Assembly: GCA_002437435.1 (NCBI GenBank)
Contig: DJPV01000081.1
Location: 1-33,228 of the forward strand
Source: Lachnospiraceae bacterium UBA6403
GTDB lineage: Bacteria > Bacillota > Clostridia > Lachnospirales > Lachnospiraceae
DNA: 33,228 nt
Direction of reading: 5' to 3'
Shown: positions 1-9,381 of the stretch, one piece after another
Layout of the letters: each line of letters opens with the position of its first letter
Numbering within the stretch: position 1 is the first letter of the stretch
Notes under the pieces: model-generated
Databases searched by the model: none
What the model was told of the DNA's origin: nothing
Seen by the model: the letters and a program-made list of their open reading frames with translations, nothing else
Program-made: the position numbers and the translations under genes

Positions 1-2
1 AG

Positions 3-746
3 CAGTCAGCGAACGGAGAATCAAAGCAAGCAGGTGGCTCATCAGAGAGTGGAGAAGCCGGAAACGGTCTGTCTGAGATGACAGATACCGGGAAAGAACT
101 GCTATATGGTCTGACATGTTTTGATTATTTTACAAGAACCGACGGAAAGGGGCACACACTGCACTGTGAGGTCGAGTACCTGATCGCAGGGCGGGACAAT
201 GACTATGATAATCTACAGGCTGTTGTAAATCGGATCATGCTTCACAGGATGCCTGTTAATATGGCTGTGTTATTGACTGACCCGGAGAAGATGGCAGAAA
301 TCGACAGTATAGCACTGACATTATCACTTGCGCCGGGAATTACATATGGAGCAGCCAAATATCTGTTGGTGGCATGTCTGTCTTATGCGGAGACATTGGT
401 GGAGATCCGATCGTTACTTGCAGGACATAAGATCCCGTTGGTAAAGACAGGGGCGGAATGGATCGTAGATTTTGACAGTATCGGAAAGCTTACGGAACTC
501 GATCAGATAAATTATACAGGTGCAGATGGTGTTGATTACCGGGCGTTTTTATTTCTGTTTCTGGCAGAAAAAGGAGATGCCATATACGAGCGTATGTGTG
601 ATGTTATACAGATGGTTGTAAGGGAAAAACAGCCGGAGTTCTTGATGGAAGACTGTATCTGTGCATACACGGCAGACCTTAATATCCGGAAGCATGGGAG
701 AAATTTCAGTATAGCCATAGAGACTTCTTATATGGGGCAGAGATAG
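3..746 (+). CDS. DUF5702 domain protein, C-terminal part (Tad pilus cluster)
   Basis: The reading frame is open from the first bases of the window, so this is the 3' end of a longer gene; an internal ATG at 78 is unlikely to be the real start. The first ~25 residues are a Gly/Ser/Glu-rich linker. The rest matches from memory the C-terminal part of DUF5702 proteins, with the VEYLIAG, NLQAVVNRIML, LLTDPEKMAEI and LLAGHKIPLVKT blocks in order. In Lachnospiraceae these proteins have an N-terminal membrane segment and sit beside TadE-like genes in Flp/Tad pilus clusters, which fits the genes that follow. Their molecular function is not established. After the stop, 169 bases precede the next gene and contain two short hairpins (750-770 and about 860-878) without a T-run. 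Confidence 0.8.
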   Translation, partial: QSANGESKQAGGSSESGEAGNGLSEMTDTGKELLYGLTCFDYFTRTDGKGHTLHCEVEYLIAGRDNDYDNLQAVVNRIMLHRMPVNMAVLLTDPEKMAEIDSIALTLSLAPGITYGAAKYLLVACLSYAETLVEIRSLLAGHKIPLVKTGAEWIVDFDSIGKLTELDQINYTGADGVDYRAFLFLFLAEKGDAIYERMCDVIQMVVREKQPEFLMEDCICAYTADLNIRKHGRNFSIAIETSYMGQR

Positions 747-915
747 AATCTGGCATGGATTGATTGCCAGAGATATGTTGAATTAAGATGATTGCGGAGA
801 TATATCGTATCAGGATTGGAATCAGATATTAATGTCTGGTGACATTTGATGATCGTTTAGACCTTGGAGAGGGTCTGAAAAAACTACTACAAAGTTATAT
901 AAGGGGTGGTGTTAT

Positions 916-1827
916 ATGCTCTCTTGTTTGTCAGGTGGCATGATTAATATGATAGTAATACACGTAAAAAAAATAATTGTATGTATATTGTCCCCGTCTC
1001 TCCACGGAAAGTCAGATTTTGGTATCATGCGCAGGACAAAGAGAGTGTATAAGACCATCCCTTTAGATCATAAACAAACAGGAAATCAGGGAAGTGCAAC
1101 ATTAGAAGCTATGCTGGTGTTGCCGCTATTTTTAATGACAGCGTTTGCCTGTTTCCAGATCGGGAATCTTCTTCAGACCAGAATGTTGGTATATGAAGCG
1201 ATGCAGGAGACTGCACAGTATATGGCGGAGGTCAAATATAAATATATGGAACTGGCAGATGCAGAAGCTGATACGGGATTGGATGCTGTTACAGCAGGAG
1301 CGGTGCTTCAGACCTATATAGATGATGCGGATATGGTTGATCGGTATGTGACAGGTGGAAGCGGTGGGATACGGATAAGTCAGGCAGATTATGATGTGGC
1401 AGATGGATGCATTTATCTGCGGCTCAGATATGGCTTGCAGCAGGAGATTCCGTTTATCGGAACGATCAGGTGGAAAGTATCTGAGCAGATCTGCCAGAAA
1501 GCATATGTGGGATTGATCATGGATGGAGCAGATGCCGATGACCGTTATGTATATGTTGCGGAGACAGGCAGTGTCTGTCATATCAGTAGGAGTTGTTATC
1601 ACATCCGGCTGACGATCCGGCAAACGGACTTGAACCAGATACAGGATTCGCTATCTCCCTGTGAATTATGTGCAGAAGGGAAACATGCAGATTCTACCGT
1701 GTATGTGACAGAGACAGGTGACCGCTATCATCTTTCGATAGGGTGTTCAGGACTGAAACGTACGGTGACAAGGGTTCGTAAGTCGGATGTAGATGGGCTT
1801 CCTTACTGCTCTGAATGTGGCAGATAG
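916..1827 (+). CDS. TadE-like pseudopilin with two C-terminal H/C..CxxC repeats
   Basis: Probable minor pseudopilin of a Tad/Flp pilus. A basic leader of about 58 residues precedes G-SATLE followed by a hydrophobic stretch (AMLVLPLFLMTAF). The Gly before the cut and Glu at +5 fit the prepilin-peptidase site of TadE-type proteins. The 303-residue product is longer than a plain TadE because its last ~95 residues hold two copies of a motif: a VYV-ETG strand, H-x4-C, a charged spacer, then C-x2-C. The first copy starts near residue 211, the second near 261. This pattern resembles the small Cys/His modules found at the ends of some secreted Firmicutes proteins and may bind a metal (inference). The ATG at 916 was chosen for its ribosome site AAGGGGTGG at 901-909. 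Confidence 0.7.
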   Translation: MLSCLSGGMINMIVIHVKKIIVCILSPSLHGKSDFGIMRRTKRVYKTIPLDHKQTGNQGSATLEAMLVLPLFLMTAFACFQIGNLLQTRMLVYEAMQETAQYMAEVKYKYMELADAEADTGLDAVTAGAVLQTYIDDADMVDRYVTGGSGGIRISQADYDVADGCIYLRLRYGLQQEIPFIGTIRWKVSEQICQKAYVGLIMDGADADDRYVYVAETGSVCHISRSCYHIRLTIRQTDLNQIQDSLSPCELCAEGKHADSTVYVTETGDRYHLSIGCSGLKRTVTRVRKSDVDGLPYCSECGR

Positions 1828-1849
1828 AAGACAGAAAGAGGGTATGAAT

Positions 1850-2407
1850 ATGGAGAAAGACAGGAGAAATAAATGCATGGCTATGAAGACTGACAAGGCG
1901 TATGAATATGGATGTATGGCTATAAAGAATAACAGGCTGTATGAGCATATAAAGGGTGACGCCGGTTCGATCATAGTTGAAATGTGTGTGCTTATGCCGA
2001 TTGTTATTACTGTTGTTTTTATTGCGATCAATATGATGTTCACGCAGATCAACCGGGCGGCTGCAAGGGGAGAAACGTATGCCATTATATACAATAAAGA
2101 AAGCTTCATAGCCGGGCAGGCTGGTGCAGGAGACGAGATGCTGGAACAACAGATATTTCAGTCATTATCAGAATGTATGAATAATCTGGATGAATTAGAG
2201 ATCAGTGTATCTGAGGATAAGGTCAGCAGAAAGTTGTTCTATTCTGTAAGAAACCGGAAAACTGTTGTGAAATATGAGGAAAACCACCTGGGCATAGGAC
2301 TGCTGATCGACAAAAAAGTCAGCCAGAATAAGATCAAACTGGAGGAGGAGATCCGGGATACCGGAAACAATCTCAGGAGGTGGCAGCTATATGGAAAAGA
2401 ATTATGA
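1850..2407 (+). CDS. TadE-like pseudopilin
   Basis: Second pseudopilin-like protein, about 185 residues. A charged leader of roughly 41 residues ends in GDAG-SIIVE, followed by a hydrophobic segment (MCVLMPIVITVVFIAINMMF). The Gly cut site and Glu at +5 match the preceding gene. The rest is a mixed-charge extracytoplasmic domain typical of TadE-family proteins. Starts at 1793, 1844 and 1850 are possible; 1850 is chosen because AGAGGG at 1837-1842 lies 7 bases upstream, whereas it almost touches 1844. The gene overlaps the next one by 17 bases, so the two are probably translationally coupled in the pilus operon. Confidence 0.7.
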   Translation: MEKDRRNKCMAMKTDKAYEYGCMAIKNNRLYEHIKGDAGSIIVEMCVLMPIVITVVFIAINMMFTQINRAAARGETYAIIYNKESFIAGQAGAGDEMLEQQIFQSLSECMNNLDELEISVSEDKVSRKLFYSVRNRKTVVKYEENHLGIGLLIDKKVSQNKIKLEEEIRDTGNNLRRWQLYGKEL

Positions 2408-3893
2408 TACGGATGGATTTGACGTATATATGCTGTTATCTGATGTTGTATGTCAGCCATCATATGAGACAGAGATGCTGCAGAGAAATCATATAAGCGG
2501 TATTCTCGATATGAGTCTTCGATATGTGGATGGTGAAGGATATCCCTGCTATAAGGTGAGTGGTCTGACAGAGTATGCAGCCGGGATGATAGATATGGAT
2601 GAGTTCTTTGCATCTATGGCAGCACAGCGAAGTTCAGATATTTTATCTGCATCTATGTCGGCACGGTGGACTTCGGATACTTCGTATGCATCTACGTCGA
2701 TTCCACCGGTGGAGATCATGAGATTATTTCAGGCTGTGTTTCATACAATTTGTGAACTCAGGCGCTATCTGCTGGTGATGAATGATCTGGTCTTGCAGGA
2801 AGAATATATCTTTTTTGATAACCATAAAAAACAGTTTGTTTTTACTTATCTGCCGGGATATCAGATAAGTGTGCGGATGCAGATGCGGACATTGATAGAA
2901 CAGTGCATCGGCAGGATGGATCATACGGATCGGATTCAGGCAGATAAGGTGTATGATCTGTATCAGAAAATAGTCGAAGAATATGTTGATCTGGAGGATC
3001 TGGGGGCAGAACTTGATCAGATCGTTTCCGGGTTTAATAGTACGAAGCATGCCGAAAGCTGGTCTGTCGGACCCCAGGATAAAGAGAAAGAAGTTGCCGG
3101 GAACAGATCATACAGGCGGCCGGATGCGCAGAATGGCATCGAAATGGATGACAGCGGTGGAGTCAGTGAACATTCGGAGACTTGCCGGGATGAACGGACA
3201 GACAGGGAACATCGCAGATGGATCATATTCAAGGGTATTACGATCGGTGGTATGGTTCTGACTTTTTTAGCTGGTGTCATAATGGCTTATCTGCAATACC
3301 GAAGATATGGACGGGTGGAACATATGAAGCCGTTATTTGGCATATGTATACTGCTGGCTGTGGAATTGCTGGCATATATAGAGATTGATAAGCGGGCAGA
3401 AGACAGCAGGATATACGAAGAATACCCGAAAGAACATTTGCAGCATAAAGCTTTTAGAGCACAGGCAACAGAAGACATTGAGGATGTTGAACCTGAGGGT
3501 GATGTAGAGAAGCTGCGGTTATTTGATAAGTCATACGAGATGAGTGCGAATGAAGATGCAGCAGATACACAGGTATTGAATACCGGGCAGCCATATGGGA
3601 TGTTTGTCTCACTTTCCGGGTATAGTTCTCAGCCGGAAATGGTGTATGTGACACAGATTCCTGCATTGATCGGCAGGGGTGATATGGCGGACTGCCGGCT
3701 GCATGGTGAGAGCATCAGCCGGGTTCATGCAAAGCTTGCTTATGCAGATGCAAATTTTATATTGGAAGATATTGAGTCGACAAATGGAACATATGTCAAT
3801 GATTATCCATTGAAGAAAGGGTATCCGGTGTTGTTGTTCTCCGGCGATGAGGTTTCATTTGGAAGCGAACGCTATGAGTTTCGGGTGTGTTGA
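2391..3893 (+). CDS. DUF6382-type membrane protein with C-terminal FHA domain
   Basis: 500 residues. The N-terminal ~210 residues look like the DUF6382 domain found in Lachnospiraceae Tad clusters (YPCYKVSGL and FTYLPGY motifs). A hydrophilic linker follows, then two membrane segments (about 278-302 and 313-332), a second linker, and an FHA domain at about 424-490. The FHA core is intact: GRG at 428-430, SxxH at 443-446 and STNG at 463-466. FHA domains bind phosphothreonine peptides, so this protein probably links pilus assembly or secretion to Ser/Thr kinase signalling (inference; no kinase gene is visible here). AGGAGG at 2375-2380 precedes the ATG, inside the end of the upstream gene. Confidence 0.8.
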   Translation: MEKNYDTDGFDVYMLLSDVVCQPSYETEMLQRNHISGILDMSLRYVDGEGYPCYKVSGLTEYAAGMIDMDEFFASMAAQRSSDILSASMSARWTSDTSYASTSIPPVEIMRLFQAVFHTICELRRYLLVMNDLVLQEEYIFFDNHKKQFVFTYLPGYQISVRMQMRTLIEQCIGRMDHTDRIQADKVYDLYQKIVEEYVDLEDLGAELDQIVSGFNSTKHAESWSVGPQDKEKEVAGNRSYRRPDAQNGIEMDDSGGVSEHSETCRDERTDREHRRWIIFKGITIGGMVLTFLAGVIMAYLQYRRYGRVEHMKPLFGICILLAVELLAYIEIDKRAEDSRIYEEYPKEHLQHKAFRAQATEDIEDVEPEGDVEKLRLFDKSYEMSANEDAADTQVLNTGQPYGMFVSLSGYSSQPEMVYVTQIPALIGRGDMADCRLHGESISRVHAKLAYADANFILEDIESTNGTYVNDYPLKKGYPVLLFSGDEVSFGSERYEFRVC

Positions 3894-3937
3894 TCCCGGA
3901 CGATTAATTATACAGACGAGGAGGAAGCAGCGACATT

Positions 3938-6900
3938 ATGAAGTTTGAAAAAGAAGGAAGAGAACAAAGGAGCCGGGTGATAGCAGGATTGATATTTCTG
4001 GCATTGGTATGTATCTGCCTGTCAGTTTATGCATTTGGCAGATCGGAAATGCTGGGTAGTTTTGCCGGCGGCGGATTGACGCTGAAACAGGTAGTTATTG
4101 CAACTGACAGTGATGCTTCTGGGATTGATGATATATCGGTACAGACATTACCGGAGTTCATTGAATCCGACATAGAAGAATACAGACTTGGAAGAATGAA
4201 AGAGGAAGATAATTGCAGAGACTACCGGATATTACGATATAAGGGCATGACATATGGCAAGATGTTTTCTGTATATTGTGGAGATAAAGATGCACAGATG
4301 CCGTGGTATGGTGAGACACTTGCAGATGGTACCCATCGCATGGGGACGAAAGCAGTCATTTATAGTGATGATGCAGCGGATCAGTATACACATAGTGGAA
4401 GTCTGTTGAGCGACAATATACGAAAAGCATTATATCAGGGATATAAAGAGAAGACTTCGCAGACTGTTATTCAAAATACTTTAAATGCAATCCGCCATGC
4501 CGGTGCGGTGGTAAGTGGGACATCTCCGCTGACGAGATCACAGGCAGAGATTGTGATCGGTGGAGATCTTCCGACTCCGGTGGTAACAAATGTTGCGCCG
4601 ACATCGGCAGAAAGCAGATATAAGTACACATATAATATGAGCATAACGGAAACTGCCTATGTCAGTGACAATACCCCTGAGCAAAAACGACAGAAAAGAA
4701 CGACCGTTATCCGGGTGACAGGAGGAGATAAGAATCATTTTTCTGTAAAAGTTCCTTCCGGGCAGGGCGTGACGCTCTGGATATGTGAGACGTGGAATGG
4801 AGCAGTAAAAGACAGCAAATGGAGCTCCTGTGCAGGTGGAAGCACAGTACAGTTAAAAGCAGGAGACAGATTCCTGCTTACGGCAGATATTCAGACATCG
4901 GGCAACAGTAAGATAACCAGGACAGCAGCTGAGAAAGATGGATTTACAGCATATGCGGTAGTGCCGGATAATAAGAAGATTCAGTCATGCTTTGCAGGAG
5001 TGTTATATGAATATACATTTGCAATGTCTGTTGACTGGGGAAAAAGTCTGACAGACGGTTCATTTACAGTAGAAAAGAACCCGGTGAATCCGGCAGCAGT
5101 CTGTCTCCCATCGGATGAGTCATATTATAATATGGCAGGAATCCGTTATACTGTTTATTCGGATAAAGACTGTACGGATAAATCAGGGTCAAACATCGTT
5201 GTATCTTATGATGGAAAAGCATATAAGGATAAGAATGGCACAAATGTAGTATTTGACAGTGAAACAGCAAAACAGCACTATATAGATAATTACAAATATA
5301 CTCCGAGTACATATTATTGGACAAAACAGAATCTGGAGAAGGACAGCTCATATACCTATTATTATAAAGAGCGGGATACCATTTATACCGGAGATGGCAA
5401 AGCAAAATGGTATGCGGCAAAAGGAAATACATACGGCTATCTGGATGCCAATGTCTATCCATATGATACTGCAGGGATCATTCATACAGGTTATCGGGTT
5501 GATTCAAAAGTTAAGAGTTTTACATTAAAAAAGAACAGTACATTTCAGGTAGATGCATCAGTCAGTGAAGATATGGAAAAGGGAAAACTGCGTCTGATAA
5601 AGACATATTTTGGAGATATAGCAGAGACGAAAGGGATTCGGTTCCGATTATATAAAGTCCCTAATGATAAGACTGCTTATGATACAGCAGGAGATTCCAT
5701 ATTAATAGGTGAGTATACAGTAAATGCACAGGGAAAGGGAATCCCTGTCAGCCTGACATCTGAGGCAGCAGCCCTTGGGATAAAGAGTGATTATAAGGGC
5801 GAGGATATCGACGGTTCATTGTGTCGGGATTTTTATGATCTTCCGCTTGGCTGGTATGTGCTGGTTGAGGATGCAGCGAGTGCATCGGAACGGGGATTTC
5901 AGCCGGCACAGGCTATTTATCGTGAGGTTACAACCAAAAGTTCGGAGTATGAATTTCAGGTACATAATTCTAAGATAAATTTACGTTTGAATAAAACGAC
6001 TGATCAGTTTTATGCAGCACATTCAGCTGAATATTCATTTGCTGGAATCCGCTATCGATTATATATGGCGGACGAAGCAGGAGAATGTTCTGTGGATGAT
6101 GGCAGATATGCAGGAGAATTTGAAATACAGGAAGATGGAAGAGGAAAGGTAACAGATATAAATGCAGCATTTGCCCCTGTTAGTGGATCAGCGATCACTC
6201 TTACCAAGAAGGATGAGTATACATTAGACGGGCTTCCTTCAAGTATCTATTATCTGGTCGAGACTTCGGGAAATGCATATTTTGAGAAGAATCAGACACC
6301 TCAGAAAATAGATCTGTCTTTAGAGGGACGTGATCCTTCCGATGAGAACAGCTACCGGTATGATATAACTGTATCAGATATGGCGAAGACCGGAGAATTG
6401 AAACTTGAAAAGATAAGCGAGGCTCCTGAGGTAACAGATCATGATACCCGTTATTCACTTGAAGGAGCGGTGTATGAGGTTTATATGGTAACCGGTAAGG
6501 ATCAGCCGTATGATGAACGATATAAAGTTGGAACCTTTACTACGAAGCTTGGACGGCAGACAAATAATGGGATATTGACAGCTACAGGAATTCCGGAGAT
6601 CTTAAATTCCTGCGGTGCAGAAGATCAGTTCCGTATGCCGGATAACAGCCTTGTCACGGTTACGGCAGATCAGGAAGAATGCGTGTTTTCAGGGCTTCCA
6701 TTTGGCTGGTATGCAGTCATAGAGGTGCAGGCATCAGAGGGATTTGCGATTGATCCTGTGATTTATTATAAACATCTTACCCCGGAACAACCGGAGGGAA
6801 AAGTAAGGCAGACGGTACTCTCGGTAGAGACAACGACGGAGACGACTACAGAGGATACTACGGAAAATACAACCGAGACAACCACCGAAAATAGCACTGA

Positions 6901-7156
6901 AGTAACAACTGAGACAACAACAGAGTCCAGTACAGAGATAACGACCGAAAATAGTACGGAAATAACGACAGAGAATACGACTGAGCATACTACAGAAGTA
7001 ACGACTCAGACGACCGAACAGACACATGAATCAGGAATCCCGAAGACAGGAGATCAGACCAGCCTCTTACTGCTTGCTTGTATTGGATCGGGGTCAGCCC
7101 TTTTAGCTGCTTTATTGCTTTGGTTTGGTGAAAAAAGAAAGAAGAAACGGAAATAA
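3938..7156 (+). CDS. Sortase-anchored surface protein with SpaA/Cna_B-like repeats
   Basis: 1072-residue cell-wall protein. An N-terminal membrane/signal segment (about residues 14-33) precedes a ~480-residue region of unknown fold containing a Tyr-rich stretch. At least three SpaA/prealbumin-like repeats follow, each starting with an L-x-K strand, then an RYRLY/YEVY-type strand, and closing with a GLP-x-GWY-x-VIE signature (about 550-670, 680-830 and 830-960). A Thr/Glu-rich stalk (about 965-1030, TTE/TTEN units) leads to IPKTG at about 1034-1038, a hydrophobic helix and a KRKKKRK tail, i.e. a sortase LPXTG-type signal with Ile for Leu. Last gene of the pilus cluster, 44 bases after the FHA gene, with AGGAGG at 3919-3924. 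Probably a pilus-associated adhesin; the ligand is unknown. Confidence 0.85.
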   Translation: MKFEKEGREQRSRVIAGLIFLALVCICLSVYAFGRSEMLGSFAGGGLTLKQVVIATDSDASGIDDISVQTLPEFIESDIEEYRLGRMKEEDNCRDYRILRYKGMTYGKMFSVYCGDKDAQMPWYGETLADGTHRMGTKAVIYSDDAADQYTHSGSLLSDNIRKALYQGYKEKTSQTVIQNTLNAIRHAGAVVSGTSPLTRSQAEIVIGGDLPTPVVTNVAPTSAESRYKYTYNMSITETAYVSDNTPEQKRQKRTTVIRVTGGDKNHFSVKVPSGQGVTLWICETWNGAVKDSKWSSCAGGSTVQLKAGDRFLLTADIQTSGNSKITRTAAEKDGFTAYAVVPDNKKIQSCFAGVLYEYTFAMSVDWGKSLTDGSFTVEKNPVNPAAVCLPSDESYYNMAGIRYTVYSDKDCTDKSGSNIVVSYDGKAYKDKNGTNVVFDSETAKQHYIDNYKYTPSTYYWTKQNLEKDSSYTYYYKERDTIYTGDGKAKWYAAKGNTYGYLDANVYPYDTAGIIHTGYRVDSKVKSFTLKKNSTFQVDASVSEDMEKGKLRLIKTYFGDIAETKGIRFRLYKVPNDKTAYDTAGDSILIGEYTVNAQGKGIPVSLTSEAAALGIKSDYKGEDIDGSLCRDFYDLPLGWYVLVEDAASASERGFQPAQAIYREVTTKSSEYEFQVHNSKINLRLNKTTDQFYAAHSAEYSFAGIRYRLYMADEAGECSVDDGRYAGEFEIQEDGRGKVTDINAAFAPVSGSAITLTKKDEYTLDGLPSSIYYLVETSGNAYFEKNQTPQKIDLSLEGRDPSDENSYRYDITVSDMAKTGELKLEKISEAPEVTDHDTRYSLEGAVYEVYMVTGKDQPYDERYKVGTFTTKLGRQTNNGILTATGIPEILNSCGAEDQFRMPDNSLVTVTADQEECVFSGLPFGWYAVIEVQASEGFAIDPVIYYKHLTPEQPEGKVRQTVLSVETTTETTTEDTTENTTETTTENSTEVTTETTTESSTEITTENSTEITTENTTEHTTEVTTQTTEQTHESGIPKTGDQTSLLLLACIGSGSALLAALLLWFGEKRKKKRK

Positions 7157-7194
7157 TTGGGATAGAAAAAGCATAGCACCTTGAAAACTAATAA

Positions 7195-7223
7195 TTGCTA
7201 TCAACCTCCATTTCGGATATAAT
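7195..7223 (+). promoter_or_regulatory. Sigma-A-type promoter of dnaX operon
   Basis: TTGCTA (7195-7200), 17-base spacer, perfect TATAAT (7218-7223). Predicted transcript start near 7230, about 24 bases before the dnaX ATG, leaving room for its GGAGGA site. It separates the housekeeping genes from the pilus operon. Confidence 0.75.
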
Positions 7224-7253
7224 ATCTTTAGTTGTATTTTGGAGGAACTGGAT

Positions 7254-8990
7254 ATGTCTTATATGGCATTATATCGAAAATGGAGACCGGATACTTTTGA
7301 AGAAGTAAAAGGTCAGGATCATGTTGTAACGACACTTAAAAATCAGATCATAAATAACAGGATCGGACATGCATTTCTGTTCTGTGGAACCAGAGGAACC
7401 GGAAAAACATCCATAGCTAAGTTATTTGCGAAGGCAGTAAACTGCGAGCACCCGATAAATGGCAGCCCATGTAATGAGTGTGCGACATGCCGTGCGATCG
7501 CAGATGGATCATCTATGAATGTGATCGAGATCGATGCGGCATCTAATAATGGTGTAGATAATATCAGACAGATCCGTGAGGAAGTTCAGTATTCTCCGTC
7601 GGAAGGAAAATATAAGGTATACATTATCGATGAGGTTCATATGCTGACACAGGGAGCGTTTAATGCACTGTTAAAGACATTGGAAGAACCACCATCTTAT
7701 GTTATCTTTATATTGGCAACAACGGAATCACATAAGATTCCGATTACAATATCATCAAGATGTCAGAAGTATGAATTTCGCAGAATTTCGGTAGAAACGA
7801 TCGGTGATCGTCTGATGGAATTGCTCGGAAGAGAGCAGATCGAAGCTGAGAAGAAAGCAGTTGATTATATTGCAAAGGCGGCAGATGGCTCTATGCGAGA
7901 TGCACTTAGTATTCTGGATCAGTGTATAGCATTTAACATAGGAAAAGAACTGACTTATGAGAATGTTCTGGATACGATCGGGGCAGTTGACATTGATGTA
8001 TTTGCCAGACTGCTTGACTGTGTGATAAAACTTGATGTTGTCGGTGCGATCGATCTGGTAGATGAGGTCGTATGGCAGGGGCGTGAGTTATCCCGGTTCG
8101 TATCAGAATTCACATGGTTCCTTCGGAATGTACTTCTGGTAAAGGTTTCACCGGAGGTAGATCAGAAGCTAGATATGTCAGCAGAGAATCTGGAACGGTT
8201 AAGACAGCTTGCAGCGCAGATCGATATAGATACACTCATTCGATATATTAATATATTCTCGGATACATCAGCAAATATCAAATATGCAGTTCAGAAGCGT
8301 ATCGTTCTGGAACTTGCAGTGATCAAATTATGCAAACCGGAGATGGAGACAGATTACAGTGCGCTTCTTGACCGTGTCAGAGTTCTGGAACAGAAGCTGG
8401 AGAATGGAACTGCCGGATCAACGACTGCAGGGAATGGTATAGACACCTCAACGGCGGTTGCAGGTGTTACAGCATCAACAGGAGTAGCAGTGCATGGAAT
8501 CGGCGTAGTATCACAGGAATTGCTGGATCAGATCTGTGCAAGGTTGAAACAGGAAGGAATGCAGATAGGAAATGCACCTGTGATGGGAGAAGCAGATATA
8601 GAAGCAGCATCAAAGAAGTTGTCAGAGCAGCTAAAAAAAGAACTGCCGGAAGCGAATTATAATGAATTAAGAGAATTTGTAGAGCAATGGGATATCATCA
8701 TGGATGGATACCAGAACATTACGAAGAAATTTCTGGAAAAAGCAAGGATCAATATTAACGAAGCCAAGGATGGTCTGTATCTGGCATATGTCCAGAATGA
8801 AGATAACAGGCAGGCAATAGCTTATTTTGAAGGAAAAGAACGAATGGCGGCGTTGCGGGAGCACATAGAGAAAGTGACCGGAAGGCAGGTAAAGATTGAG
8901 TTGAAGGTTGTTTCAAAGAACAGTGATGCGGCGCAGGAGATCGAAGCGAATGATCTGACGAAAATCAATTTTGCTATTCAGTATGAATAA
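7254..8990 (+). CDS. dnaX: DNA polymerase III subunit gamma/tau
   Basis: Clamp-loader ATPase of the replicative polymerase, 578 residues. The N-terminal AAA+ module starts MALYRKWRPDTFEEV, with Walker A GTRGTGKT (about 45-52), four zinc-binding Cys (about 64, 73, 76, 79), Walker B IIDEVHML and the LEEPP and SRCQ motifs. Domains II-III follow. A Thr/Ala/Gly-rich linker (about 380-420) leads to a divergent tau C-terminal region. The start is ATG 7254 with GGAGGA at 7241-7246; a TTG at 7239 is in frame but overlaps that ribosome site. Codons 461-462 lie in an A7 run that could allow slippage (see findings). First gene of a dnaX-ybaB-recR unit, a conserved order in Firmicutes. Confidence 0.97.
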   Translation: MSYMALYRKWRPDTFEEVKGQDHVVTTLKNQIINNRIGHAFLFCGTRGTGKTSIAKLFAKAVNCEHPINGSPCNECATCRAIADGSSMNVIEIDAASNNGVDNIRQIREEVQYSPSEGKYKVYIIDEVHMLTQGAFNALLKTLEEPPSYVIFILATTESHKIPITISSRCQKYEFRRISVETIGDRLMELLGREQIEAEKKAVDYIAKAADGSMRDALSILDQCIAFNIGKELTYENVLDTIGAVDIDVFARLLDCVIKLDVVGAIDLVDEVVWQGRELSRFVSEFTWFLRNVLLVKVSPEVDQKLDMSAENLERLRQLAAQIDIDTLIRYINIFSDTSANIKYAVQKRIVLELAVIKLCKPEMETDYSALLDRVRVLEQKLENGTAGSTTAGNGIDTSTAVAGVTASTGVAVHGIGVVSQELLDQICARLKQEGMQIGNAPVMGEADIEAASKKLSEQLKKELPEANYNELREFVEQWDIIMDGYQNITKKFLEKARININEAKDGLYLAYVQNEDNRQAIAYFEGKERMAALREHIEKVTGRQVKIELKVVSKNSDAAQEIEANDLTKINFAIQYE

Positions 8991-9030
8991 AAATATAAAA
9001 AAGAGTTAAAATTCAAGGAGGACATATAAA

Positions 9031-9381
9031 ATGGCTAAAAGAGGCGGCTATAATATGGGTATGATGCCTGGGAACATGAACAACTTAATGAAACAGGCAC
9101 AGAGAATGCAGAAACAGATGGAGACAACTACCAGGGAATTAGAAGATAAGGTATATGAATCTTCTGTAGGTGGTGGAGTCGTTACAGCAAAAGTTTCCGG
9201 TAAGAAAGAATTAATGGAGATCAAGCTGGATCCTGAAGTTGTTGATCCTGACGATATCGAGACATTAGAGGATCTGATCATTTCTGCTGTAAATGAAGCA
9301 TTCCGTATGCAGGATGAAGATTATCAGGAGAATATGAATAAGATTTCCGGTGGTATGGGTCTTGGAGGCTTACCGTTCTAA
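9031..9381 (+). CDS. YbaB/EbfC family nucleoid-associated protein
   Basis: 116-residue DNA-binding protein. The core (MKQAQRMQKQME helix, VGGGVVTAKVSGKKELMEIKLDPE strands, and a C-terminal helix with AVNEAF) covers the whole family domain. A Gly/Met-rich N-terminal extension (MAKRGGYNMGMMPGNMNN) is common in clostridial members. AAGGAGG at 9015-9021 sits 9 bases before the ATG. It lies between dnaX and recR as in most Firmicutes, and its stop overlaps the recR start by one base (TAATG), indicating coupled translation. Confidence 0.95.
   Translation: MAKRGGYNMGMMPGNMNNLMKQAQRMQKQMETTTRELEDKVYESSVGGGVVTAKVSGKKELMEIKLDPEVVDPDDIETLEDLIISAVNEAFRMQDEDYQENMNKISGGMGLGGLPF

Noticed and set aside
750..770. 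CTGGC/GCCAG hairpin after the DUF5702 gene as a terminator
   Set aside because: Only 5 bp and no T-run; the pilus genes probably continue as one transcript.
6830..7025. Thr/Glu triplet-rich tract as a DNA repeat array
   Set aside because: It is explained as the low-complexity stalk of the sortase-anchored protein; the codons vary, so selection is at protein level.
7239..7253. TTG start for dnaX
   Set aside because: It overlaps the GGAGGA ribosome site that serves ATG 7254, which gives the normal family N-terminus.
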